NCBI GenBank assembly: GCA_021713295.1
Contig: JAKJJU010000011.1
Coordinates: forward strand, 1 to 64,000
DNA length: 64,000 nt
Source of the DNA: Thiotrichales bacterium 19S3-11
Lineage (GTDB): Bacteria; Pseudomonadota; Gammaproteobacteria; Francisellales; Francisellaceae
Reading direction: 5' to 3'
How positions within the stretch are numbered: position 1 is the first letter of the stretch; every line of letters starts with the position of its first letter. The position numbers and the translations under genes are program-made. This document shows positions 46,207 to 55,386 of this stretch, one piece after another. A model generated the notes under the pieces. The model was given only the letters and a program-made list of their open reading frames with translations. It did no database searches and had not been told where the DNA came from.

Positions 46207-47769
46207 TTAACTTGCCAATTTTCTAGAGAGTGTCTGATAATCTTCACGAATATCAATATTACTTTGTCTTAGCTTTTCAATCGTTCTTACTGCATGCAAT
46301 ACCGTTGTATGATCACGTCCTCCAAAGAAATTACCAATCTCAGGTAGGCTATGTGATGTTAGTTCTTTTGCTAAAGCCATTGCAATTTGACGAGGTCTAG
46401 CAATATCTCGGCTTTTTTGCTTAGATAATAAATCCTGGACCTTTATACCATAAAAATCAGCAACAACTTTTTGAATGTTATCAACTTTAACTAAGCGTTC
46501 CTGAACAGAAATAATATCCTGAAGAATTTCTTTAACATACTTAACTGTAATTGGTTTTCTTTCAAATCTAGAGAACGTTAATACCCGATTAAGCGCCCCT
46601 TCTAATTCACGCACATTAGAACGGATATTATTAGCAATAAAAAATGCAATTTCATGACTAATTTCAATACCAAACTGACGTGCTTTATGCATTAAAATTG
46701 CACCTCTTGTTTCAAGATCTGGTAGGTCAATCGTACACGTTAAGCCATGACCAAATCGTGAACGAAGACGATCTTCAATGCCTTCAATCTCTTTAGGATA
46801 ACGATCACAAGATAAAACAATTTGTTTCCCATTATCTAACAATACATTAAATGTATGGAAAAACTCCTCTTGCGAGCGGCCTTTGCCAGCAATAAACTGA
46901 ATATCATCGACTAACAAAACATCAACCGAACGATAACAATCTTGAAACTGCTCCATTGCTTGTAATCTTAATGCATCAACAAAGTCTCTTACAAAGCGTT
47001 CTGAGGAAACATACAAAATACGCATATGTGGATGACTTTGACGAATTTTATTGCCAATGGCATGCATTAAGTGCGTTTTACCTAACCCACTACCGCCATA
47101 TATAAATAAGGGATTATATTGAGCACCAGGATTAACCGTAACATGAATGGCAGCAGCTTTTGCAACTTCGTTTGATTTACCTTCTACAAAATTATCAAAA
47201 GTATATAATGGTTTTAGTAGCATACCATAAGGTTGGGCTATATTTTGATCGCTTTTCTTCGATTCGACAACCGTCTCTGTAACAACTTGTTTATCATAAT
47301 TGCTTGGTTTTACTGACCGATAGTTATCAATTTCTCTTGGTTGATCTAAACTACGAGCTTCTTCTGCTGGATCAGAAAAAATTTCAAGTTGCGCACCTGT
47401 AGTTGATTTCAAATGATCCTTACTCTGTTGCAAGTTATCATAAACGCTTTGCTTTTCCGAGGCTGTCTCTGAAACTTTCGGAGTAATTTGTGACGTAAAT
47501 TGAGTGTCATTTACTAATATGATTTTATCGGGTTGACCCACTTTAAATGCAACATGACAACTATCAGTTTCTGTTTGTTGATTAAAAATATCCACAATTT
47601 GTTTTCGATAGTAACGGTTTATCCAATCTAGGAAAAAATTATTTGGTACATAAATTGTGAATAATTTATCCTCTTGCATTATCTTTAGTGGTTCAATCCA
47701 AGTCCTAAACTCTTGATCCCTTAATGTATTTTTAAGTTTTTCGAGGGTTGACTTCCATGCGGATACCAT
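46207..47769 (-). CDS. dnaA: Chromosomal replication initiator DnaA
   Basis: A 520-residue AAA+ initiator. An N-terminal domain I (residues 1-80) and a variable linker (about 100-175) precede the AAA+ domain with Walker A GGSGLGKTHLMHAIGN and Walker B VLLVDDIQFIAG. The C-terminal DNA-binding domain has GRDHTTVLHAVRTIEKL. The linker is longer than in E. coli. It binds the DnaA boxes of the region directly upstream (47770-48395). Confidence 0.97.
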   Translation of the reverse strand: MVSAWKSTLEKLKNTLRDQEFRTWIEPLKIMQEDKLFTIYVPNNFFLDWINRYYRKQIVDIFNQQTETDSCHVAFKVGQPDKIILVNDTQFTSQITPKVSETASEKQSVYDNLQQSKDHLKSTTGAQLEIFSDPAEEARSLDQPREIDNYRSVKPSNYDKQVVTETVVESKKSDQNIAQPYGMLLKPLYTFDNFVEGKSNEVAKAAAIHVTVNPGAQYNPLFIYGGSGLGKTHLMHAIGNKIRQSHPHMRILYVSSERFVRDFVDALRLQAMEQFQDCYRSVDVLLVDDIQFIAGKGRSQEEFFHTFNVLLDNGKQIVLSCDRYPKEIEGIEDRLRSRFGHGLTCTIDLPDLETRGAILMHKARQFGIEISHEIAFFIANNIRSNVRELEGALNRVLTFSRFERKPITVKYVKEILQDIISVQERLVKVDNIQKVVADFYGIKVQDLLSKQKSRDIARPRQIAMALAKELTSHSLPEIGNFFGGRDHTTVLHAVRTIEKLRQSNIDIREDYQTLSRKLAS

Positions 47770-48290
47770 TTAAAAAACACCATGTAATTCAGTTAGTTAA
47801 TATAAAAAAAGGCCATAAACTATAAACCTTTTTCCGCTTCTACTGCCAATTATAGCAACCTCATATTTAGCTTCAACATAATTTATCAATACCTGTGGAT
47901 AAATCTGTTAATAACCCTGTTAGTTCGCTGTGGATTTGCCTGTGTATAACTCTGTTAATAATCTTTGTATCTCCCTTGTGGATTTTTTGTGCATGAAAAA
48001 TGATTAACCATTTTATCCTAAGTTATCCTTACAAATCCACAGGCAAATACATAAAGTACGCACACCCTTATACACAACTTAAAAGGTTGATTTAAATGAC
48101 TAAATAAGATTTATCCACAGAGTTTTCTACTCCCTATAATAACAAATACTATAAAATAAATAATATTAATTAATAAAGATTAGGGTTTATTAATTGAAGG
48201 AGAATTCATCCACAAAATTAAAATCTCAAAAAATTTATTCCACTAATTTTTATACACAAAAAGTTTTAATTCGATCCCTTGATTCAAAGA
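47770..48290. other. Replication origin oriC
   Basis: The AT-rich, gene-free stretch between dnaA and rpmH carries many DnaA boxes. Perfect or near-perfect sites include TGTGGATAA (47894-47902), TGTGTATAA (47941-47949), TTATACACA (48068-48076 and 48250-48258) and TTATCCACA (48111-48119). Weaker sites are TGTGGATTT (47929-47937, 47977-47985), AAATCCACA (48033-48041) and TCATCCACA (48207-48215). The AT-rich block 48121-48190 could be the unwinding region. The dnaA-oriC-rpmH arrangement is standard. Confidence 0.9.
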
Positions 48291-48296
48291 AAAAGG

Positions 48297-48325
48297 TTGA
48301 CGCTTAAATATGATTTATCTAAAAT
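48297..48325 (+). promoter_or_regulatory. Promoter of rpmH
   Basis: TTGACG (48297-48302) and TAAAAT (48320-48325) are separated by exactly 17 bases. Transcription would start near 48332, giving a leader of about 65 bases to rpmH. It drives the rpmH-rnpA-yidD-yidC operon away from dnaA. Confidence 0.7.
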
Positions 48326-48395
48326 GCAGCAACTAGTATTTTGTTTAAGTAAATTAACTAGCATTAGTTGACAAAGTTAAAAAGGTTTAAGACAA

Positions 48396-48530
48396 ATGAA
48401 ACGTACATTTCAACCAAGTAATTTAAAACGAAAAAGAAATCATGGATTTAGAGCACGCATGTCTACAAAAGGTGGTCGTAAGATTATTAATCGTAGACGT
48501 GCTAAAGGTCGTCACAAACTTGCTGCCTAA
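48396..48530 (+). CDS. rpmH: Ribosomal protein bL34
   Basis: A 44-residue ribosomal protein of the large subunit: [20 protein letters not shown], then [20 protein letters not shown]. This matches bL34 throughout. AAAGG precedes the start. It is the first gene of the operon. Confidence 0.97.
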   Translation: MKRTFQPSNLKRKRNHGFRARMSTKGGRKIINRRRAKGRHKLAA

Positions 48531-48858
48531 AATTTACCGATTTAGCAAAAAAGATTTTTCAATTGTTTTTAATTCGAGTACTACAAAGCGTGTATCTACA
48601 CGCTTTTTTACTTTATTATTAACAAAAGATCAAACGTTAGTTGCTCCTAGACTAGGCGTTATCTTAGCAAAGAAAAAACAAAAAAAAGCAGTTGAACGTA
48701 ATTATACTAAACGAATTATTCATGCATGTTTTTATAACTATAGAAATCAATTAAACGGTAGTCGTTTAGTGGTACTTTCTAATCGGGATATAAAAAATGC
48801 CAATCGAGTCGATTTATGGGAAGATTTAGAAAAATTGTTCAAAAAAGTCAGCTATTAG
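48520..48858 (+). CDS. rnpA: Ribonuclease P protein component
   Basis: A 112-residue basic protein that assists the catalytic RNA of RNase P in processing tRNA 5' ends. The typical [15 protein letters not shown] start region and [27 protein letters not shown] are present. The frame is open upstream through rpmH, so the start is not certain. I choose TTG at 48520, which has AAAGGT ten bases ahead and overlaps the rpmH stop by 11 bases. The RNA partner rnpB is at 52.5 kb. Confidence 0.9.
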   Translation: MLPKIYRFSKKDFSIVFNSSTTKRVSTRFFTLLLTKDQTLVAPRLGVILAKKKQKKAVERNYTKRIIHACFYNYRNQLNGSRLVVLSNRDIKNANRVDLWEDLEKLFKKVSY

Positions 48859-49094
48859 TTCGTAAAATGATTACAATTCCTATTGTTATATATCGTTTTG
48901 CATTAAGTCCGTTATTAGGACCACGTTGCCGTTTTTATCCAAGTTGTTCTCGTTATGCCATTGATGCAATAAATCGCTTTGGTATCTTATATGGTGTTTT
49001 TCTTAGTATTAAACGTCTGTTAAAATGTCATCCTTGCCATCAAGGTGGCTTTGACCCTGTTCCTGAAATTAAACAAGAAGGTTCTAACAAATGA
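48816..49094 (+). CDS. yidD: Membrane protein insertion efficiency factor YidD
   Basis: A 92-residue member of the YidD family: IYRFALSPLLGPRCRFYPSC, SRYAIDAINRFG and HPCHQGGFDPVPE. The family supports protein insertion into the membrane with YidC. The ATG at 48816 overlaps rnpA by 43 bases; a later ATG at 48867 would give the more usual start (MITIPIVIYR). It overlaps yidC by four bases (ATGA). Confidence 0.92.
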   Translation: MGRFRKIVQKSQLLVRKMITIPIVIYRFALSPLLGPRCRFYPSCSRYAIDAINRFGILYGVFLSIKRLLKCHPCHQGGFDPVPEIKQEGSNK

Positions 49095-50803
49095 AACCAA
49101 ACAATATACGATTAGCATTGTTAATAGCCATTTTCATGGTTTTTATGATTTTTTATAGTAAATATTATCAACGGTTTCATCCACAGGAAAACTCAAGTCA
49201 AGCTGAAGTTACTCAATTAGATAAATCAGATAGCCCTCATGCAAATATCCCGACTAATACGATACCTAAATCACCGAGTGGATTGAAAGTAGATCAAAGC
49301 CGTCATTCCACTAATAATAAAAGAGATTTGAATCTAAAGCCAATTGATATCAAAACAGATGTATTGAATATACAGATAGATCCACTTAATGCAACAATTA
49401 TTAAAGCAAGCTTGTTAAAATATGCGACCTCGATTCAAGATAAAACACCATTAGATATATTAACAAATCAAAATAATATTGATTATACTTCTCAATCAGG
49501 CGTGGCAATTTCAGCAGCACAAAAACCACTTTATTTTAATTCTGAAAAGACAAAATATGACATTGGTAGCGCAAATGATCTAAAAGTAACGTTAAGTGCA
49601 AATAATGGTATCATTGAAGTAACGAAAGTCTATACATTTAAGCGAGGTAGTTATGATATTGCTGTGACTACTACGGTTAAAAATATATCTAATTCAACTA
49701 TTACAGCAAGAACTTATAACCTATTGACTCGTAAAGAACCTGAAAGTAGTGCTAGCTTATTAAATATGCATTCTTATGCTACTTATATTGGTGCTGTATT
49801 ATCATCATCATCAGATAAATATCAAAAAGAATCATTCAGTGATATTGCTAAATCACCGGCTAATATTACAACTGAAAATGGTTGGTCAGCAATGGTAGAG
49901 CATTATTTCTTAACCGCTTGGATTCCTCAAGGCAGTGGAGATAATGTACTTTATACGCAGAAAGATGACAAAAATAACGTTTATGGTGCTGGAGCTATTC
50001 AACCTCAGTTTCAACTTGCCCCATCTCAATCTCAATCTCAGAGCGCTAATTTATACGTCGGTCCTGCGATTAAGGACCAACTTGAGGCTGCGGCCCCTAA
50101 TTTATCCTATACGATCGACTACGGGCTTTTATGGTTTATTTCCGTCATTATTTTTTGGGCGATGGCACATATTCATGAAGTTGTCGGTAATTGGGGCGTC
50201 TCTATTATCTTGGTAACCTTACTAATTAAAATAATATTCTATCCATTATCAGCAAAAAGCTTTCGATCAATGGCTAAAATGCGCTTACTACAGCCAAAAA
50301 TTAAGCAGTTAAAAGAACGTCTAGGTGATGATCGACAAAAAATGTCACAAGCAATGATGGAGTTGTATCGGCGCGAAAAAGTCAATCCATTAGGTGGTTG
50401 TTTACCTATATTGATTCAAATTCCTGTGTTTATTGCATTATATTGGGTATTGTTAGAGTCAGTCCAATTACGCCAAGCACCATTTATTTTTTGGATTCAT
50501 GATTTATCAGTAAAAGACCCTTATTATGTATTGCCTGTATTAATGGGATTGTCCATGTTAGTGCAACAAAGAATTAATCCAGCGCCGCCTGATCCTGTTC
50601 AAGCGAAAGTTATGATGTTTCTGCCAGTGATCTTTACCGTTATGTTTGCAAGTTTTCCTGCTGGATTAGTGCTTTATTGGTTAACTAATAATATTTTAAC
50701 AATTGTGCAACAAGCATGGGTAAACCATAGGATATCTAAAGATCCTAAGTTTCAAGGGATAAAATCTTTAAAAGCAAAAACACCTAAAAATAAGGCCAAA
50801 TAA
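49091..50803 (+). CDS. yidC: Membrane protein insertase YidC
   Basis: A 570-residue inner-membrane insertase. It has an N-terminal helix (IRLALLIAIFMVFMIFY), a large periplasmic domain (about 50-350) and the conserved core at the C-terminal side with AMMELYRREKVNPLGGCLP, IPVFIALYWVLLESV and ASFPAGLVLYWLTNNI. The basic cytoplasmic tail ends the protein. It acts alone or with SecYEG to place membrane proteins, and it closes the rpmH operon. Confidence 0.96.
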   Translation: MKPNNIRLALLIAIFMVFMIFYSKYYQRFHPQENSSQAEVTQLDKSDSPHANIPTNTIPKSPSGLKVDQSRHSTNNKRDLNLKPIDIKTDVLNIQIDPLNATIIKASLLKYATSIQDKTPLDILTNQNNIDYTSQSGVAISAAQKPLYFNSEKTKYDIGSANDLKVTLSANNGIIEVTKVYTFKRGSYDIAVTTTVKNISNSTITARTYNLLTRKEPESSASLLNMHSYATYIGAVLSSSSDKYQKESFSDIAKSPANITTENGWSAMVEHYFLTAWIPQGSGDNVLYTQKDDKNNVYGAGAIQPQFQLAPSQSQSQSANLYVGPAIKDQLEAAAPNLSYTIDYGLLWFISVIIFWAMAHIHEVVGNWGVSIILVTLLIKIIFYPLSAKSFRSMAKMRLLQPKIKQLKERLGDDRQKMSQAMMELYRREKVNPLGGCLPILIQIPVFIALYWVLLESVQLRQAPFIFWIHDLSVKDPYYVLPVLMGLSMLVQQRINPAPPDPVQAKVMMFLPVIFTVMFASFPAGLVLYWLTNNILTIVQQAWVNHRISKDPKFQGIKSLKAKTPKNKAK

Positions 50804-50810
50804 GTTTCAA

Positions 50811-50828
50811 ATTTTGCCATGACAAAAT
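50811..50828. repeat. Palindrome ATTTTGCCATGACAAAAT, copy 6 (variant)
   Basis: One mismatch from the perfect palindrome of copy 2 (C in place of T at one central position). It lies eight bases after the yidC stop, in non-coding DNA. It is the most distal member on the rpmH side of oriC. Confidence 0.6.
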
Positions 50829-50982
50829 TTTAATTTTTCTTTTTTTAGTCATCGAGCTATAAATACCAAGTTAATTTAGTCTTACATTTTTTATCTATTT
50901 TCTGATAATTTAATGGTTTTTAACCTCAAATTTATATATAAATAATGATACGACCTATCGATAGAGCTCAAGGAACTAATTA

Positions 50983-52473
50983 ATGTTAAATAATACGTAT
51001 CAGAAAATAGAAGATTATTATCAAAGTATTCGTCATATAGAAAATGCTAATTCTATATTGGCTTGGGATGAGCAAACGATGATGCCGGTTGGTGCAAGCA
51101 CTAGTCGTAATGAATCTTTAGCTTTACTTTCTCAATTAATTCATCAACGGCTGAATTCAGATGATTTAAAAACAATGCTTAACGTAATTGATGAAACACA
51201 ATTAGATTTCTGGCAGAAATCTAATATTAAATGGATAAAAAAACGTTTGACTGATGCAAGTATTATTCCTGAAAAATTAGTAACAGAATTAACACTAAAT
51301 CAAAAAAAATCAGAACAAGCTTGGCGTAAGTTAAGGGCAGAAAATAACTATCATGATTTTATTCCATATTTAGAGAAAACCTTATCAACCGTTAAAGAAA
51401 TTGCAAAAATAAAGGCTCAGTATTATAACACTACTAACTATGATGCTTTATTAGAAGATTATTCACCAGGAATTACATCGAGTCAGATTGATCCAATTTT
51501 TACACAACTTAAGCTATTTTTACCGGATACAATTAAACAAATAACAGAGAATCAAAGGCATTTAAAAACAGTCGGGTTTAATCAAAAATTTCCAGTTTTA
51601 CAACAAAAAGAATTATCTTTTAAGGTTATGAATCTTATAGGATTTAATTTTGATTATGGACGATTAGATACGGCTGTTCATCCATTTTGCGGTGGTACTA
51701 AATCTGATGTGAGAATTACAACGCGCTATAATGAAAATGAGTTTATTTCATCCTTAATGGCGGTTTGTCATGAAACAGGCCATGCGATGTATGAACAGCA
51801 ATTGCCTAATAAGTGGCAATATCAACCAGTTGGTGATGCTTTAGGTATGACAGTCCATGAAAGCCAGTCTTTGTTAGTTGAGATGCATGCCTGTAGAAGT
51901 ATTGAGTTTATGGAGATATTATCTAATTTAGTCAAGGTAAGCTTTAATAGTCAAGATGAGGCATTCTCGAAAGAAAACCTTTATCATCACTATACCAAAG
52001 TAACACCTGGGTTGATTCGAGTTGATGCTGATGAGGTAACTTATCCATTACATGTTATTTTGCGATATGAGCTTGAAAAGGCATTAATTAATGAAGAAAT
52101 CAGCATTAATGATTTAGTCCCCTTATGGGATGAGAAAATGCAGCAGTATTTATCACTTGATACGAAAGGAAATTATAAAGATGGTATTATGCAGGATGTT
52201 CATTGGCCTGCAGGTCTATTTGGCTATTTTCCAGCCTATGCATTAGGTTCTATGCTAGCTGCGCAATTTTATCAGGCAGCGTTAAGGGCTAATTGTGAAA
52301 TTCCACATGCCATTGCTAAAGGTGACTTTAAGCCTTTAATGAATTGGCTTAGAGATCATGTCCATGCAAAGGCTTCCTCATTAAGTTTTAATCAATTAGT
52401 TGAAAGTGCGACAGCTAAGGCATTTCAAGCTGATGATTATATTGAGCATATTAAGTTACGTTATTTATCTTAA
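50983..52473 (+). CDS. Carboxypeptidase Taq (M32 metallopeptidase)
   Basis: A 496-residue zinc carboxypeptidase. The HExxH motif is VCHETGHAMYEQ near residue 265; HPFCGG and the DEVTYPLHVILRYELE segment are family hallmarks. It removes C-terminal residues from peptides in the cytoplasm. AAGGAAC lies before the ATG. It is monocistronic, followed by rnpB. Confidence 0.93.
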   Translation: MLNNTYQKIEDYYQSIRHIENANSILAWDEQTMMPVGASTSRNESLALLSQLIHQRLNSDDLKTMLNVIDETQLDFWQKSNIKWIKKRLTDASIIPEKLVTELTLNQKKSEQAWRKLRAENNYHDFIPYLEKTLSTVKEIAKIKAQYYNTTNYDALLEDYSPGITSSQIDPIFTQLKLFLPDTIKQITENQRHLKTVGFNQKFPVLQQKELSFKVMNLIGFNFDYGRLDTAVHPFCGGTKSDVRITTRYNENEFISSLMAVCHETGHAMYEQQLPNKWQYQPVGDALGMTVHESQSLLVEMHACRSIEFMEILSNLVKVSFNSQDEAFSKENLYHHYTKVTPGLIRVDADEVTYPLHVILRYELEKALINEEISINDLVPLWDEKMQQYLSLDTKGNYKDGIMQDVHWPAGLFGYFPAYALGSMLAAQFYQAALRANCEIPHAIAKGDFKPLMNWLRDHVHAKASSLSFNQLVESATAKAFQADDYIEHIKLRYLS

Positions 52474-52499
52474 CTGACAATTCAAGCATTATTGTTAAT

Positions 52500-52529
52500 T
52501 TGCTTTTTATTGGTTGCTTGAGATATAAT
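52500..52529 (+). promoter_or_regulatory. Promoter of rnpB
   Basis: A perfect -10 TATAAT (52524-52529) lies about ten bases before the RNA 5' end. TTGCTT (52500-52505), 18 bases upstream, is the likely -35. Confidence 0.7.
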
Positions 52530-52536
52530 GCTAGTG

Positions 52537-52880
<344 letters not shown>

Positions 52881-53017
52881 ACAAGCTATTTTATAAAAGC
52901 CTATAATACATCAAAACTAATTTATATATGCTATCAATATAATCTATATGGTTAATCTCTTACAAGAAAAAGTGTTTAATGCTATATATCCATAAACGCA
53001 TTCATGCCAGAATAATA
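52881..53017. other. Short gene-free region between rnpB and repeat copy 3
   Basis: AT-rich DNA without a supported gene. A frame of 64 codons (52979-53173) runs across repeat copy 3 and has no known match, so I do not call it. Confidence 0.5.
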
Positions 53018-53100
53018 TTGCAACCCCCTAGGAAAGAGCGAGGAATTCTTCAAGGGATAAGGATACAATCAACAAGGACTGTTGATCGCTCTTACCGATT
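53018..53100 (+). repeat. Structured intergenic repeat, copy 3
   Basis: Third copy of the 24364/30059 repeat. It shares TTGCAACCCCC then TAGGAAAGAGCGAGG, the GGATAAGGATA core and the end GTTGATCGCTCTTACCG. The hairpin ATCAAC/GTTGAT holds the loop AAGGACT, one base longer than in the other copies, while the stems are unchanged. It lies about 140 bases after rnpB and about 150 before the next gene. Confidence 0.8.
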
Positions 53101-53251
53101 TAAATTTGATTATATTAGTATTTTTTCAGTTAATCACTATTTTTATAGCAAAATTATTCTAAATTGTGTGTGAATATTTTAAGAAATTTGTTGTTCTATT
53201 GGTTATTATTTTATAGGCTTTAAGTAGCTAAGTTTTTTTAAGGAAATTATT

Positions 53252-53524
53252 ATGAAATGTCCATTTACAGGTGATGCTAATTGCCATAAGAACTATTTGA
53301 TATTATTTGTATGTTTTACGGTTGCTGTTATTGTTTTATCATTAATTATCAAACTCGGGGCATGGATATTAAGTTTATTTTCAAATGACTTATATTTAAA
53401 TACAGTGGTTGTTATGTTTTCATCAGTGGTTGTACTTATTGCAGCTGTTAAATGTTGCTGTAAGAAAAATAAGGCTATCGATGATACCCAATGTTGTGAA
53501 ATTAATAAGAGTCATTCAGATTGA
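53252..53524 (+). CDS. Unrecognised small Cys-containing membrane protein
   Basis: A 90-residue protein with two hydrophobic helices (about 12-36 and 46-68). Cys residues cluster at the start (MKCPFTGDANCHKN) and after the second helix (VKCCCKKN ... QCCEINK). The cluster could bind metal or be lipidated, but no motif is complete. AAGGAAA precedes the ATG. No family is recognised. It stands alone after repeat copy 3. Confidence 0.65.
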   Translation: MKCPFTGDANCHKNYLILFVCFTVAVIVLSLIIKLGAWILSLFSNDLYLNTVVVMFSSVVVLIAAVKCCCKKNKAIDDTQCCEINKSHSD

Positions 53525-53884
53525 GTACAAATAATAGTTAACTGGTTGAAGAGGACATGTATATTAAGGCGGTAAATCGCAAAAACACATGGGCTTCTCA
53601 ATCTAATGGGCTTGCTCGCTCGTGTAATGATATAGACTTCCTGATAATTAGTGCTGTTCACTCAACCAACCAGCTACAGTTTCATTATAACGCTATTTTT
53701 ATGAAATTTCTAATCTGATAGTCGTAATTAATTGAATTTGTGATTTAGAGAAAACCTTACTATTTTATCAAGCAGCGTTCACAAAATGAACAAGATTTAT
53801 AGAATATATGATGCTATATTTATTTAATTATTTTTATAATACAATTGATAATCAAATTTATATATTAACATGCAGGGCTTATCT
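53525..53884. other. Gene-free region with a long-range inverted repeat
   Basis: CTGGTTG (53542-53548) can pair with CAACCAG (53667-53673), enclosing about 120 bases with smaller local repeats such as GCGGTAAATCGC (53571-53582). The rest, to 53884, is AT-rich. It could be a structured RNA or an untranslated leader of the downstream gene; no promoter was seen. Confidence 0.4.
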
Positions 53885-55276
53885 ATGAAGATTTCTAAAT
53901 TAAAATTCATCAACAGGGTAATTAAACTGTTTTTAAGTACTTATTTGTGGATGATTCTTTGCGGCGGCCTCTCTTATGCAAACATTAATAATAAGATTTA
54001 TGCACATGAATATAGTAATGCAATTTTAAATGGGGTAAGTGTTAGTGATGTTTATACTTTCAATGCTAAAAATACCACAACTTATGGGCCAAGTTATGCT
54101 GATATTGTAACGACCTCTTCTAATTTTTTACAATGCATGCCACCAAGTGGGCGAAAATTTTCATATGCATTATGTTATTATTCAGGTCCAGATGAGCCAA
54201 CGGGTAATAATCCAGAGAATCCACCACTACCCTGTAAATTATCAGATGATGGTGTTTATGCAAATTGTTCTTGTTATGAAATATCTACCGATATTGTCTC
54301 TCCTAAAATGCCTTATTTAGTGGATATTAATGCGATATCGAATTTAACGGTCTATCAAGAAACAATTAAAGCGTGTGGCAAAAATGGTGAAAAATGTGCT
54401 GATGGTGCAATCACTCCACCAGTTTGTGAGGCTATTAATACGAACTTATTGGTACCCGGTGCAGATTTAATTTCTGTATTTTCACCGATTTATACCGAAG
54501 ATTATATAAATAAAGATGCTGGTACTCCTCTTACATCTTGCACAGGTAATGATGCAGGAATTTATGCTGGTTGTATGACAGCACCTTGTTATCGGACAGG
54601 TGAAAAAGATGCGAATGGAAATAATATCGTTGAATGTAAATGTCCTATTTTTAATGGACCCTATCAAATAGGTCAAGCTGATCAAAACTGTAATGCAAAT
54701 AAGGTGGTTTCTAGTAATATCACAACAACGAATGATTATTCATTATTAAATTTAAAAAACAATAATGTATGGTCTGCAGCTTATAATGTGACAAATAGTG
54801 ATAATCAAGGATGTATACCGGATATGCCATCAGAAAAAGGTTGTGGGCTTTATAACTCTGAGAGTAATTATGAAGAGATAATTAATCCTAAAGGTAAGCT
54901 TTGTCAAAATGTTTGTTCAGCCTATGGTAATAATTTAACATCAGATGGCACACAAGTTGCTTATTCATGTGATGCAACTATGTGTACAACTGTGGGCATT
55001 GGCCAGGAGCATAATCCACTTTTTCCACCAGCAAAAACAACACAAATAAACTTATTGAGCCAATCTTGTTCTAGTATTGAAGATATCAGTACACTACAGC
55101 AGATTATGTTAGTTGAAGAATTAGCAAAGTGTAGTTGCTGTGCAAGTCAAGTTTGTCAATGTGATAATATTAATCAAAAAACTAACCAGATGATTTCAAA
55201 TTTAAATCAACAACAAAGACAAGCTGGTATACAACCACAATGTGATATTAATCAGACGTTATGTGGGGACAGTTAG
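53885..55276 (+). CDS. Secreted Cys-rich protein of unknown function
   Basis: A 463-residue protein from the ATG at 53885 (a codon for Met also lies at 53870). A signal peptide is likely (KLFLSTYLWMILCGGLSYA). It is rich in Cys, Asn and Thr, and repeats a loose motif D.G.YA.C: SDDGVYANCSC near residue 125 and GNDAGIYAGC near residue 223. A dense Cys cluster near the C-terminus (CSCCASQVCQC) follows. Disulfide-rich outer-membrane or extracellular location is likely. I recognise no family. Confidence 0.75.
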   Translation: MKISKLKFINRVIKLFLSTYLWMILCGGLSYANINNKIYAHEYSNAILNGVSVSDVYTFNAKNTTTYGPSYADIVTTSSNFLQCMPPSGRKFSYALCYYSGPDEPTGNNPENPPLPCKLSDDGVYANCSCYEISTDIVSPKMPYLVDINAISNLTVYQETIKACGKNGEKCADGAITPPVCEAINTNLLVPGADLISVFSPIYTEDYINKDAGTPLTSCTGNDAGIYAGCMTAPCYRTGEKDANGNNIVECKCPIFNGPYQIGQADQNCNANKVVSSNITTTNDYSLLNLKNNNVWSAAYNVTNSDNQGCIPDMPSEKGCGLYNSESNYEEIINPKGKLCQNVCSAYGNNLTSDGTQVAYSCDATMCTTVGIGQEHNPLFPPAKTTQINLLSQSCSSIEDISTLQQIMLVEELAKCSCCASQVCQCDNINQKTNQMISNLNQQQRQAGIQPQCDINQTLCGDS

Positions 55277-55386
55277 ACTAAAATTATTCACGGATAGTTG
55301 CTATAATATTTTCTTTTTCACTTCTAGATAAAAAAGTTTAAACTGTCAAATAATTTGAAAGTATTTATGACTTGGAATGGTTTTAT

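Noticed and set aside
52979-53173. 64-codon frame after rnpB
   Set aside because: It runs straight through structured repeat copy 3 and has no supporting signal, so it is an artefact of the repeat.
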